Shown here: in pieces, positions 55,697 through 64,000 of the stretch
Position numbering within the stretch: the first letter of the stretch is position 1
Layout of the letters: each line of letters opens with the position of its first letter
NCBI GenBank assembly: GCA_963725415.1
Contig: CAVRZY010000166.1
Span: 29,188-93,187, forward strand
DNA: 64,000 nucleotides
From: CAVRZY01 sp963725415
Lineage (GTDB): Bacteria > Acidobacteriota > Terriglobia > Bryobacterales > Bryobacteraceae
Direction: 5' to 3'
Program-made: the position numbers and the translations under genes
Notes under the pieces: model-generated
The model's input: the letters and a program-made list of their open reading frames with translations, nothing else
Told to the model about the DNA's origin: nothing
Database searches by the model: none

Positions 55697-57086
55697 ATGA
55701 GCGCAGAGCACCGAGTAGTTCGGGACTGACCGGCGCCGCAATCGTGATGCTCGGCCTCGCGGCACTTGTCGCCGTGGTGTACGCGGCGGTGGTGCTCATC
55801 CTTGGCCGCACGCCGGTCGAGGGCGAGCGTGGTCTGCTGCTTTGGTCATGGCCGCCACCGCAATCGCGGTGGTGCTCGCGTTTCCGGTCCGTGGGCGCCT
55901 GGGAGCGCTGGCTCAGCGCGTGGTGCTTTCCGATCGCGGTGCAGCCAATGACATCGTTCGCAACTTCGGGAGCCACGCTTCTCGCTCGGTACCGCTGGAC
56001 GACCTGCTCCTGCACGCTGCAGAATCTCTGCGCACGTCTCTCAGGCTCACTTCGGCGGGCCTCTGGGTAGTGGTAGGCGATTCGCTCGCACTCAAGGTCT
56101 CCGATCCGGAGCGCAGGCGATCGCGGATCCCGATGGGAGCCGCCGAGACCGGCAGCGTCGCGCGCTCGGGTGTTACCGGTCCGGCCTGGTTGCGAGTGTG
56201 GCTGCCCGAGCTACTGACGGACCGGGGAGATGAACCCATCGTGCGGGCGGCGCCCATCGCTCATGCAGGCGAGCTGCTCGGGATTCTCGTGGTGCAGCGG
56301 CCCAAAGTAGCGGAAGTCTTCACCGAAGACGAAGAAAGCGCACTCGGGGAGTTGGCGCGGCAGATAGGTCTCACCTTGCACAACGCGAAGCTCGACTCAG
56401 CGCTGCAGGCGTCGCTCGACGAGGTACGGCGACAAGCCCAAGAGCTGCAGGCGTCGCGGGCACGCATCGTGGAGGCCGGCGATACAGCGCGGAGAAAGAT
56501 CGAGCGGGACATCCACGACGGCGTCCAGCAACATCTGGTGGCGCTGGCGGTCAAAGTGCGCCTGGCCAAACAACTGCAGACCCAGAACCCGGCAAAGGCA
56601 ACCGAAGTCCTGGAATCGCTGGGGGAGATTGAACGACACTCTCCAGGAACTCCGCGATCTGGCTCACGGGATCTATCCGCCGTTGCTCGCCGACAAGGGG
56701 CTCGTGGAAGCGCTCGCCTCGGCGGCCCGCCGGGCGGTATTGCCGACCAAGATCGAGGCGGCCAACATCCGGCGGTACAGCAGGGTGGTGGAAGCCACAG
56801 CCTACTTCTGCTGCCTGAGGCGTTTCAGAACGCGGGGAAGTACGCCGGTTCGGGCGTGCAGGTCCGCGTGTCGGTGCGCGAAGAAGGTGATGCCCTGATC
56901 TTCACCGTGACCGATGATGGCGCGGGATTCGACACTCGAGCCGGGGCCCAGGGCGCCGGGTTCACCAACATGAACGACCGGCTCGGCGCGGTCGGAGGGA
57001 CGCTCCGCGTGGAGTCGACCCCAGGCGCCGGGACCCGCGTGACCGGCACCATCCCTCTGCTGGAAAACCCGCCAGAGGGGGCATGA
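55697..57086 (+). CDS. Sensor histidine kinase with GAF-like region (HisKA_3 type), frameshifted
   Basis: Hydrophobic helices (MLGLAALVAVVYAAVVLIL and the following AVVLAFPV) lead to a GAF-like sensor segment (DLLLHAAESLRTSLRLTSAGLWVVVG to LARQIGLTLHNAKLD). A coiled linker and the phospho-acceptor RRKIERDIHDGVQQHLVALAVK follow, which is HisKA_3. The ATPase domain reads AFQNAGKYAGSGVQVRV, FTVTDDGAGFDTR and GAGFTNMNDRLGAVGGTLRV. Frame changes lie near the start and near 55850, 56640 and 56810. HisKA_3 kinases pair with NarL-type regulators, and one converges on it immediately downstream. Confidence 0.8.
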
Positions 57087-57111
57087 TGACGAGTCATCCT
57101 GCCACGCTCGC

Positions 57112-57783
57112 TCAACTCGCGGGAGGAACGCCCTCTTCGCGCAGAAAGGTCAAGACCGCCATCACCCGGCGATGCACCTGCGGCTCGTCCGAAAGGCCGA
57201 GCTTGCCGAAGAGCGAGTTGATGTGCTTCTCGACGGCCCGCTCGGACAAGAACAGGCTGCGGCGATCGCCGCGTTGTTCTTGCCCGTCGCCATCGCGGAC
57301 AGCACCTCGCGCTCGCGGTCGGTGAGGTCGGCCAGCGGCGAGTTCGCCAGCGCGCTCTTACGCGCGACCAGCGCCTCCACGACCCTCGGGTCCAGGAACG
57401 AGCCGCCTTCGCGACCGCCTTCAGGGCGCGGACCAGTTCGTCGAGGTCGGCGATGCGTTCCTTGAGGATGTACCCGAGTTTCTCGGCGCCGTCTTTCAGA
57501 AGGTCATACGCGTAGGCCTCCTCCACGAACTGCGAGAGGACCACCACGCCGATCGCGGGGTGCTCGGCCCGGATCCGTTTCGCCGCTCGGATGCCCTCGT
57601 CGGTGTCGGTGGGGGGCATGCGGATGTCGGTCAGCACCACGTCGGGAGTGTATTCCGCGACGGCGGCAAGCAACTGCTCCGCATCCTCACGGACGCCACC
57701 AAGTCCACGCCGTCGACGGTTTCCAGGAGTGCCCCGGTGCCCTCGCGGACGAGGTAGTTGTCTTCGGCGAATACGATGCGCAT
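57112..57783 (-). CDS. NarL/FixJ-type response regulator with LuxR DNA-binding domain, frameshifted
   Basis: The receiver begins RIVFAEDNYLVREGTGALLETVDGV; after a shift near 57700 comes VVLTDIRMPPTDTDEG (phospho-acceptor Asp), then VVVLSQFVEEAYAYDLL and YILKERIADLDELVRAL. After a second shift near 57410 the LuxR helix-turn-helix reads PLADLTDREREVLSAMATGKNNAAIA, continuing in another frame as AVEKHINSLFGKLGLSDE. It probably receives phosphate from the convergent histidine kinase. It is divergent from the receiver-cyclase gene, and the two receivers are similar. Confidence 0.78.
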
Positions 57784-57837
57784 CAGCCAATGCTACAGCC
57801 TCGGCCCCCGAAGTCAATCAAATCGGTAGAGCGGCGC

Positions 57838-59136
57838 GTGAGCATCCGGGTGGTGCTGGGGGACGACAACGTGTTCGTGCGGGAAGGGGTGCGCGCGCTT
57901 CTCGATTCCACCGACGGGATCGAGGTCGTCGGCGTCGCCGCAGACGCGCCGACTCTGCTGGCGGCAGCGGCGGAACACGAGCCCGATGTCGTCGTCACCG
58001 ACATCAAGATGCCGCCTAACTTCCAGCTCGAGGGCATCGATTGCGCGCACCAGATCCGCACCGATCACCCAGGCACGGGAGTCGTGGTGTTGTCGGCCCA
58101 CGACGACGAGGCGTACGCGCTGGCGTTGCTGGGCGGCGGGCAGAGCGGCCTGGCCTACCTCTTGAAGGATCGGGTGGCCGCAGGGTGACGAACTGGCCCG
58201 CGCGATCACGCAAGTGCACGCAGGCGGGCGCTGGTCGACCCCACGATCGCAGAGCGCCTGGCGGGCCGCAGAGATGCCGGCGAAGCGGATCGGGTCATTC
58301 TGGACTTCATGGCCCAGGGGGCCGGCTACGCTGAGATGGCGGAGTCGCTGCAGACGACCCAGGAGGCCATCGACAGGCAGGTCACCGATCGTTTTCCGCC
58401 TGGATGGGCGCCGACGACGGTGACGCGGGCGCAGTGGACGAGTCAAGCGCCTCCACTCGGCCGTGGTAAGAGCGAGACCTCTGCACGACCCTCGCTCATA
58501 CGTGCCCCAAGGGCTCGCCGAGAAGATCGCCTCGGGCGAGGCAGGCGAGACGATGCAGGAGGAGATAGGGTAACGGTATTGTTCTCCGATCTCCGCGGCT
58601 TCTCCACTCTGGCGGAGCGGATGAGCCCGCGGGCCGTCGCCGATGTGGTGGGCCGTCACCTCTCCGCCATGGCGGAGGTCGTGCAGTAGCACGGCGGCAC
58701 AGTGGACAAGTTCGCGGGGGATGCGGTCATGGCGGTGTTCGGCGCCCCGCAGGCCCAACCCGACCACGCCGAACGTGCGCTCTTTGTGCCCTTGCGATGC
58801 AGGCGCGTCAAAGCGTGCTGAACGAGGAAGCCGCGACGCGTCCGAGCCGCCCCGCTGATGGGCATCGGCGTGAACACCGGCACGGTGATCGCCGGAACGG
58901 TCGGCGGCGCGGGGCGGCTGGAATACACGGTCATGGGTGACGCGGTGAACGTCGCTTCCCGGCTTCAGGGCGAAGCACTGGGTGGCGAGATCCTTACCAC
59001 CACCAGCACCATCGATGCCGCGGGAGCCGCCATAAGGTCGGAGCCTGCGGGCCCGCGACAGGTCAAGGGGCGCAATCAGCCGGTTGAGACGCATCGGATC
59101 CTCCCGAATACCGCTCCGGCGGAATCCCCGGCATGA
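57838..59136 (+). CDS. Receiver domain fused to class III adenylate/guanylate cyclase, frameshifted, one in-frame stop
   Basis: The receiver reads IRVVLGDDNVFVREGVRALLDS, VVVTDIKMPPNFQLEG (phospho-acceptor Asp), VVVLSAHDDEAYALALL and AYLLKDRV. After a shift near 58185, LARAITQVHAGG leads to a helical linker and a class III cyclase core. VTVLFSDLRGFSTLAERMSP carries the first metal Asp and VDKFAGDAVMAVFGAPQ the second. A shift precedes GIGVNTGTVIAGTVGG and GDAVNVASRLQ. TAG at 58687 interrupts just before HGGTVDKF, probably from CAG. It would make a cyclic nucleotide in response to phosphorylation. Confidence 0.75.
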
Positions 59137-59282
59137 ATCACGCCCAGACACGCGGACGCAGGTTCGAGCGGCTCCTCCTGGGAATGGGGATGAGCGTCAT
59201 GTTGTTCGTAATGGAACACCGCGTGATCAAGATGCAGCGAGCCGGCAAACCTCGGGACGGCCGGGAGGTCCGTCGCCCATGA
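59133..59282 (+). CDS. Small 49-residue protein coupled to its neighbours
   Basis: ATG overlaps the cyclase stop (ATGA), and its own stop overlaps the start of the USP-UbiB gene the same way. The product has a basic N-terminus, a short hydrophobic stretch (LLLGMGMSVMLFVM) and a basic tail (HRVIKMQRAGKPRDGREVRR). No family is recognised. The two 4-bp overlaps favour a real gene in an operon; with many nearby frameshifts this is uncertain. Confidence 0.45.
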   Translation: MNHAQTRGRRFERLLLGMGMSVMLFVMEHRVIKMQRAGKPRDGREVRRP

Positions 59283-61371
59283 GAGAAGACCAGGATAAGC
59301 GGACCAATGTGGGACGCGTCGCCGTGGCCACCGACCGTTCTCCTTCGGCGGAGCGGGCGGTTCGCTGGGCGGCCGCGCTTGCCAACCTGTACGGCAGCCC
59401 TTTCTTGCTCATCCAGGTAGTGCTTCCCCTGAACCCCTCAGCCACCCAGGCGGGCCAGGCCGAAGCCACCCGCACTGCGGCCCTCGCGGACGAACTCCGG
59501 AAACAGGCGCACGCACTTGCCGGAGCCTGAGGGGAAGCGCGCGTCGTGGTCGACGAAGATCCTGCCCGGGCGATTCTGCGCGCGATGGAGAAGAGAATGT
59601 CGACACTTTGATCGTAGGCAACTCCGGGATGCAGGAGCGCACCGGGTTCCTCCTGGGGAATGTGCCGAACCGCATCTCGCACAACGCGCGCTGCACGGTA
59701 ATCATCGTCAATACGACCCTGTTCGACGACGACGCGAAACCCATCCCTGCTGCGCCCGGCGCCAGCGTCGAAGCGAGCGAGGCGCCCGCGCCCAGGCTGC
59801 TGGGGCGGGCGACCGAGATCGGTTCGGTGATGGCCCGTCACGGCATCAAACAGCTGTTCCCTCGCGACAGGACCGACCCGGAATCCACCCAGCGCGCGCA
59901 GGCCAGAGGATTGCGCGAGGCACTCGAAGAACTGGGGCCCACATTCTGCAAGCTCGGGCAGATACTCTCGACGCGCGCAGACCTTGTGCCACCGGTGTTC
60001 ATCGAGGAACTGTCGAGACTCCAGGACAATGTTCCGCCGATTACGGAGGCGGAGGTCGTGCAGGTCATGGAGCAGGCCCTGGGAGTGCCGTGGGAAGACG
60101 TGTTCGCTACGATCGATCCGCAGCCGCTGGCAGCAGGCACTATCGCGCAAGTCCATAGAGCCACGCTCGCCGGCGGAGCAAAGGTATCGTCAAGGTGCAA
60201 CGCCCCGGTGCCAGAAATGACATCATGCGTGACCTCGGACTGCTGCAGCTCTTCGCGGAAAAGAGCAAGCGGCGACCAGGTTTGCGTCAGGTGGTGGACC
60301 TACCGGCCGTGAGCGAACATCTCTCAGCTTCACTCGGGCGGATTGGACTTCCGCGTGGAGGCCTCCAACATCGACCGAATGAGCGGGATCCTGGCGGACT
60401 ATCCGGCGCTCGGCGCGCCCGCGGTCTATCACGAGATCTCGAGCCAGACTTTGTTGGTCATGCAGGAGATCGGCGGAGTGGCCTTGCGCGACGCGCCGCG
60501 CAACCAAACCAGCAAGAAGGCTGCTCGGCAGTTCTTGGAGTCCTACTACAAACAGCTCCTGACCGAGGGCTTCTTCCACGCGGACCCTCACCCCGGCAAC
60601 CTCAAATGGTGGAACGACACGCTCTATTTCCTGGACTTCGGCATGGTCGGCGACCTCAGCCCCGACGTACGCGAGAACCTCGTGATGCTCCTGCTTGCCT
60701 TCTCGCAACAAGATGTGGCATTCCTCACCGATGTGTCGCTCTCGCTGGCCGGCGCCGGAAATCGTCCCGACGTCGATGTCGAGGGATTCCGCGAAGCGCT
60801 CGGTCTGCTGATGGCGCGCTATCAAGGCCTCTCGTTGCAGGACATGCAGATGGGCGCGGTGCTCCAGGGGATGACCGAGATCTCGCTGCGCTACGAGGTG
60901 CCGCTTCCCACATCGCTCACATTGAGCGGCAAGGCCATGTCACAGATGCAACTTGTGACCGCCGCACTCGATCCAGATCTCGATCCGTTCGAAGTCGCGA
61001 GTTCCTATCTCCTGCACCCGGGCGCATCCGGTGTATTCGGCCGGCTGAACGCCCAGAAGCTGTTCTATGACGCGCAGAAGTTCAAGGTGCGCTTCACGCG
61101 ACTCGTCGAATCTTTCGAGAGGCTCACCGGCGCGCGAGCCGGGCCGAAGCTGCAGGTCAACTTCCGCGCGGAACGACTCGAGGCGACCGTGGCGCGGATC
61201 GGCCGATTGCTGGCTTTCGCGATCGTCGCGGGGTTGGCGCTGTTGGGCGCGGCGATAGCCACATCGCTAGGTCCGGCGCCCGCTTGGGTGTCGATCAGCC
61301 TCGGCGTGGTGGGAGCGGCGTTCGTCGTGCTACTGCTGCGCGATCTCGCAGCGGGTCGTCAGCCTACCTGA
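59279..61371 (+). CDS. Universal stress protein domain fused to an ABC1/UbiB-family kinase, frameshifted
   Basis: The N-terminal Usp domain reads GRVAVATDRSPSAERAVRWAAALANL, then DEDPARAILRAM, VDTLIVGNSGMQERTGFLLGNVPNRISHNARCTVIIV, with the ATP-loop pattern G-x-x-G. A ~50-residue linker leads to the UbiB kinase: GPTFCKLGQILSTRADLVP (KxGQ), QDNVPPITEAEV, FHADPHPGNLKW and YFLDFGMVGDLS with catalytic Asp residues. The protein ends in two membrane helices. Frame changes lie near 59530, 59600, 60185 and 60330. UbiB proteins bind ATP and act on isoprenoid lipids. The Usp fusion suggests a stress-gated form. Confidence 0.75.
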
Positions 61372-61379
61372 GGCCACTG

Positions 61380-62114
61380 TTAGACGCGCAAGCCCGGGTG
61401 CGCGACGACGATCGTGCCCTCGAACGCCTCGCGAGCCTGTACCAGCGACAGAGCGGGATCTACCCCCGGCTCGATATGAGTAAGAACGAGGCATCCGACA
61501 CCGGCCGCCGATGCGTAGTGGGCGGCTTGGCGGGCGGTAAGGTGGAATTCCACCTCACCGCCGTCGATGTGCGTCGCCTCCGCGAGGAAGATGTCGGCAC
61601 CGGCTGCAAGGTCGTACACGATGTCAGAAGGACCGGTGTCACCGGTGTATGCCAGCACGGTTCCGTCCGCCGACACCCTGAATCCCAGCGAGGCATCCGC
61701 ATGGGCCATGGCAAAGGCCTTGATGGAGAAGGGTCCGACCGCCTGCTCATCGCCTCCCGACAGCGTTCGCATGTCATAGGTGTTGGACCACGCCTCTTCG
61801 GTGCCCGGCATCAGGGCGGGGGATACGTGCTCGAAGAACCCCGTGGGAACGAGCACCTGAAGACCGGGCGCGCCAAGCCCACCGCAGTACCGAGCGACCG
61901 ACAAAGGGAACAGATCCGTGTAATGGTCGTGATGCGCATGAGAAACGCATACCGCACCGATATCGGCGATCTTGATGTGCTCTTGTAGCCGCCCGAGAGT
62001 GCCTCCCCCAAGGTCAAGGACCAGATGGAAGCCGTCGGCCGTCAAAAGGTAGGAACTGCCCGTTCCGCCCGGTCCAGGCCACGATCCATCACATCCCAAA
62101 ACGGTCAGCTCCAT
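61380..62114 (-). CDS. Metallo-beta-lactamase-fold hydrolase (RNase Z-like group)
   Basis: The 244-residue protein has the metal motif VSHAHHDHYTDLFPL (HxHxDH), LAYTGDTGPSDIV with the bridging Asp, LAEATHIDG and LVLTHIEPG with the last His. It starts MELTVLGCDGSWPGPGGTGSSYLL, typical of ElaC/RNase Z-related hydrolases. AGAGG six bases upstream supports ATG 62114 over the TTG before it. It is one of the few unbroken genes in this section. The substrate could be an RNA or a small ester. Confidence 0.85.
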   Translation of the reverse strand: MELTVLGCDGSWPGPGGTGSSYLLTADGFHLVLDLGGGTLGRLQEHIKIADIGAVCVSHAHHDHYTDLFPLSVARYCGGLGAPGLQVLVPTGFFEHVSPALMPGTEEAWSNTYDMRTLSGGDEQAVGPFSIKAFAMAHADASLGFRVSADGTVLAYTGDTGPSDIVYDLAAGADIFLAEATHIDGGEVEFHLTARQAAHYASAAGVGCLVLTHIEPGVDPALSLVQAREAFEGTIVVAHPGLRV

Positions 62115-62258
62115 CAAGATCCTCTCGCGTGTTCAGTTCACGATGCGCTCGGCGCCCCACGGTCGATGGCGCCCTAGAGGCTCTAACATACCTCCCCCGT
62201 GCGCTGACGCGAGAAAGGACGAGGAAGCCTCACGGCGCCGTCCACGAGGACACTTATC

Positions 62259-62558
62259 GTGCCGGCCAGTGCTTCTGGTGAAGCTTCGGCAGCAGCCTCC
62301 CTAGCCCATTATCCGCCGGAAGGACGCCCAACGCGAGAAGTGCGGACCTCTGCGCAAGAAGCGGGGCTGCGGTTGACAGACGGCCCCCAGAGAGCCCGCG
62401 CTACCGAGCAGTTCACGGCCGGCTCGACGGTTACCCTCAAGGTCAGGCGGGACAACCAAGAGCTGACCATCCCGGTCGTCCTCGGCTTGCTCATCGATAG
62501 CTCGGCCCAATCCGCGGGCGCTCAGTCGTGGTATCTCTACACGGCTCCGGGAAAGTGA
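62259..62558 (+). pseudogene. Possible C-terminal remnant of a PDZ-domain protein
   Basis: The stretch SAQEAGLRLTDG, EQFTAGSTVTLKVRRDNQELTIPVVLG resembles the second half of an HtrA-type PDZ domain. The middle strand is missing or out of frame, and there is no protease domain upstream. The 570 bases between the metallo-beta-lactamase-fold gene and the first tatA otherwise show nothing. Confidence 0.35.
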
Positions 62559-62690
62559 GGGCCATGTGAGCTACCGTCCTGCTCACGGTCGCTGGAGGTT
62601 ACGGCGAGGGAAACAGTGTACGTGATCCCCCCGCGGCCGCGCACCGTGGGTGTATCATTCCCCCACGTGTCACTAAGGAGGTAAGTACAG

Positions 62691-62930
62691 ATGGGCGCTC
62701 TCGCACCGTGGCACTGGGCAGTGATAATAGTGGTTGTCTTCCTCCTATTCGGAGGCGGCTCCTCCCTCGGCTCGGACGCTCCGTAGGGCAGAGCATTACC
62801 GGCCTCAAGAAAGGCCTGCAGGAGGGGAACGGACGAGTTCAAGTCCGCCGTGGCGGAAAAACCCGAGTCCGCCAAGCCCGCCGCGGGCAAGCCCGAGGGC
62901 CTCGAGCCCCCGAAGAGCGACGGGACTTAA
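62691..62930 (+). CDS. TatA-like translocase subunit, copy 1, frameshifted
   Basis: GALAPWHWAVIIVVVFLLFG is the short membrane helix followed by the hinge. After a shift near 62750, PRLGRSVGQSITGLKKGLQEG is the amphipathic helix of TatA, and a charged tail ends PKSDGT. AAGGAGG lies ten bases before the ATG. TatA forms the pore of the twin-arginine export pathway. TatC was not found in the window. Confidence 0.75.
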
Positions 62931-62986
62931 GAACTGGGTCTGTCGCCTCAGCGTCGGCTGCGGATGAGGATGGGGCGGACGAAGTA

Positions 62987-63117
62987 GTGGCAGGAATCCT
63001 CGCCCCCTGGCATTGGCTCACCCCGCGCTCATCGCGGTCCTCTTTCTGGGTCAGAAGCGACTGCCCGGTCTTGGCCTCGCACTGGGACAGGCCATCAGCG
63101 CTTTTAGGAGAGCCTGA
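62987..63117 (+). pseudogene. TatA-like copy 2, degenerate
   Basis: GTG at 62987 starts AGILAPWHWL, the same N-terminus as the other two copies. One frame over, PALIAVLFLGQKRLPGLGLALGQAISAFRRA is the remaining membrane and amphipathic helix. A stop follows at once, so the charged tail is lost unless a further shift restores it. It may be broken by sequencing errors. Confidence 0.55.
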
Positions 63118-63252
63118 AAGAAGGTCCGCGGGGGCCAAGCCCGGCGAAAGAGTCGGGGTCAAAGAGGAACCCGCCGTCCCTCGGGGCTTCCGCCAGGCAA
63201 GACTCCCCGAGGCGCCCTGTCGGTCTCCTGCGCTTTCTGCTGCGATCCCAAC

Positions 63253-63462
63253 GTGGCCCGCAAGCTCGTCTTTGGGAGCCTGTTGGCGCTCGGCATCGCC
63301 TATTTTGGCTGCGACCCTAACCGACAGGTTCTTCAGCGCCAGCAGCTTCCGCTCCAAGGCCGTCGCCTTTCTCGTGTTTTTCGCGCTGGGCTTCGCGCTT
63401 CCGGCGGTAAGCTGGCTTCCCGCAGGAGGAGGGGCAAAGCCTCGAATCCGCTGGACTTGTAG
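63253..63462 (+). CDS. Possible small membrane protein, frameshifted
   Basis: GTG at 63253 opens ARKLVFGSLLALGIAYFG, a membrane helix. After a shift near 63310 a second helix follows, KAVAFLVFFALGFALPAVSWL, with basic residues between. No family is recognised and no ribosome-binding site is clear, so the gene is tentative. Confidence 0.3.
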   Translation: MARKLVFGSLLALGIAYFGCDPNRQVLQRQQLPLQGRRLSRVFRAGLRASGGKLASRRRRGKASNPLDL

Positions 63463-63585
63463 CTCGCCTCGCCCACCTTCAGAGTCCGAAGAGCCTCGCA
63501 TTGGCCGAGACCCCAGTCGCGGACGACGAGGCGTTCCGGGAGTAGAATGCAACTCTCGGAGCGTGACCGAGCAAGGAGTCATAAC

Positions 63586-63859
63586 ATGGAAGGTATCTTA
63601 GCTCCCTGGCATTGGATCATAATCATCGTGATTGTCATGCTCGTATTCGGGCCCCAAGAAGCTTCCAGAGCTGGGCAACTCCTTAGGAAAGAGCATCACC
63701 GGCTTTAAGAGGGGTCTGAAAGAAGTCCAGGACGACGTTGCCACCTCCATGGCCGACGCGGAGAAGCCGGAAGCGGCCACTACCGCGGCTTGCTCTGTGG
63801 AACCCGTGATGATCGAGCGCACGGCAGTCGCGGGAGACGACGTCAAGCCTCAAGCCTAG
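63586..63859 (+). CDS. TatA-like translocase subunit, copy 3, one frameshift
   Basis: EGILAPWHWIIIIVIVMLVFG is the membrane helix. An extra C in a C-run near 63652 shifts the frame, and KLPELGNSLGKSITGFKRGLKEVQDDV is the amphipathic helix and charged region. The tail ends AGDDVKPQA. GCAAGGAG lies upstream. About 140 bases with no visible gene remain to the window edge. Confidence 0.78.
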
Positions 63860-64000
63860 AACGGTAGTAGGACCGGCGATAGGGCGATAGTCCGCCGGCG
63901 CTCCCGGCAGCGGGCGGGCCCGCGATCTGTGACCCGAGCGGCCTCCTCTGAGTATCCACGGCCCTATCCGCGAAGGCGCCGTTGTCATCTCAACGTGTGG

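Noticed and set aside
1..64000. CRISPR arrays, tRNA, rRNA or complete insertion sequences
   Set aside because: No regularly spaced repeats, cloverleaf-like T-loops, rRNA landmarks or transposase patterns were seen by eye. Short or degraded ones could be missed.

Overview
The window reads as a metagenomic contig assembled from at least three unrelated bacterial genomes, with single-base frameshifts throughout. Its four sections differ in base composition, gene content and gene-family flavour. The joins at about 33,990 and 52,200 cut through genes. I treat it as a composite, so neighbourhood arguments hold only inside a section.

Section A (about 1-33,990, G+C-rich) looks acidobacterial, Bryobacter/Solibacter-like. 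The evidence is a matrixin protease ending in a Solibacter-type C-terminal repeat, a FecR/Trp-Tyr-Gly-rich surface protein, Tat-exported sulfatases, a Gfo/Idh/MocA oxidoreductase, a DUF1080 hydrolase, an enolase-superfamily enzyme and an Nramp-USP fusion. It begins inside a very large SF1 helicase with an N-terminal DUF4011-like region, open from 4263 to the left edge. It also carries three toxin-antitoxin pairs, two of them beside short broken copies of a neighbouring gene, and a deoxyhypusine synthase-like/ornithine decarboxylase-like pair that probably makes polyamines.

Section B (about 33,990-37,500, becoming A+T-richer) is a minus-strand operon: LarA-like protein, UxaA/SuyB-type lyase and a UroD-like protein cut by the first join. 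Section C (about 37,700-52,195) resembles a syntrophic deltaproteobacterium. It has a tautomerase, a pirin, ilvBN behind a complete Ile/Val attenuator, a degenerate HtrA-like protein, an SDR, a DUF2284 protein, addBA, and a 2.6-kb cluster of toxin-antitoxin genes in various states of decay. B and C may be one organism.

Section D (about 52,200-64,000, G+C-rich, probably actinobacterial) starts in a beheaded response regulator. It continues with an ABC ATPase/FtsX permease exporter, a histidine kinase, a LuxR-type regulator, a receiver-adenylate cyclase fusion, a universal stress protein fused to a UbiB/ABC1 kinase, a metallo-beta-lactamase-fold hydrolase and three tandem TatA-like genes. Frameshifts are densest here: nearly every gene needs one or more corrections.

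I found no CRISPR array, rRNA, tRNA or complete insertion sequence. No convincing new multi-gene system emerges. The points most worth a second look are the ilv attenuator, the USP-UbiB and receiver-cyclase fusions, the toxin-antitoxin/gene-fragment associations and the chimeric joins.
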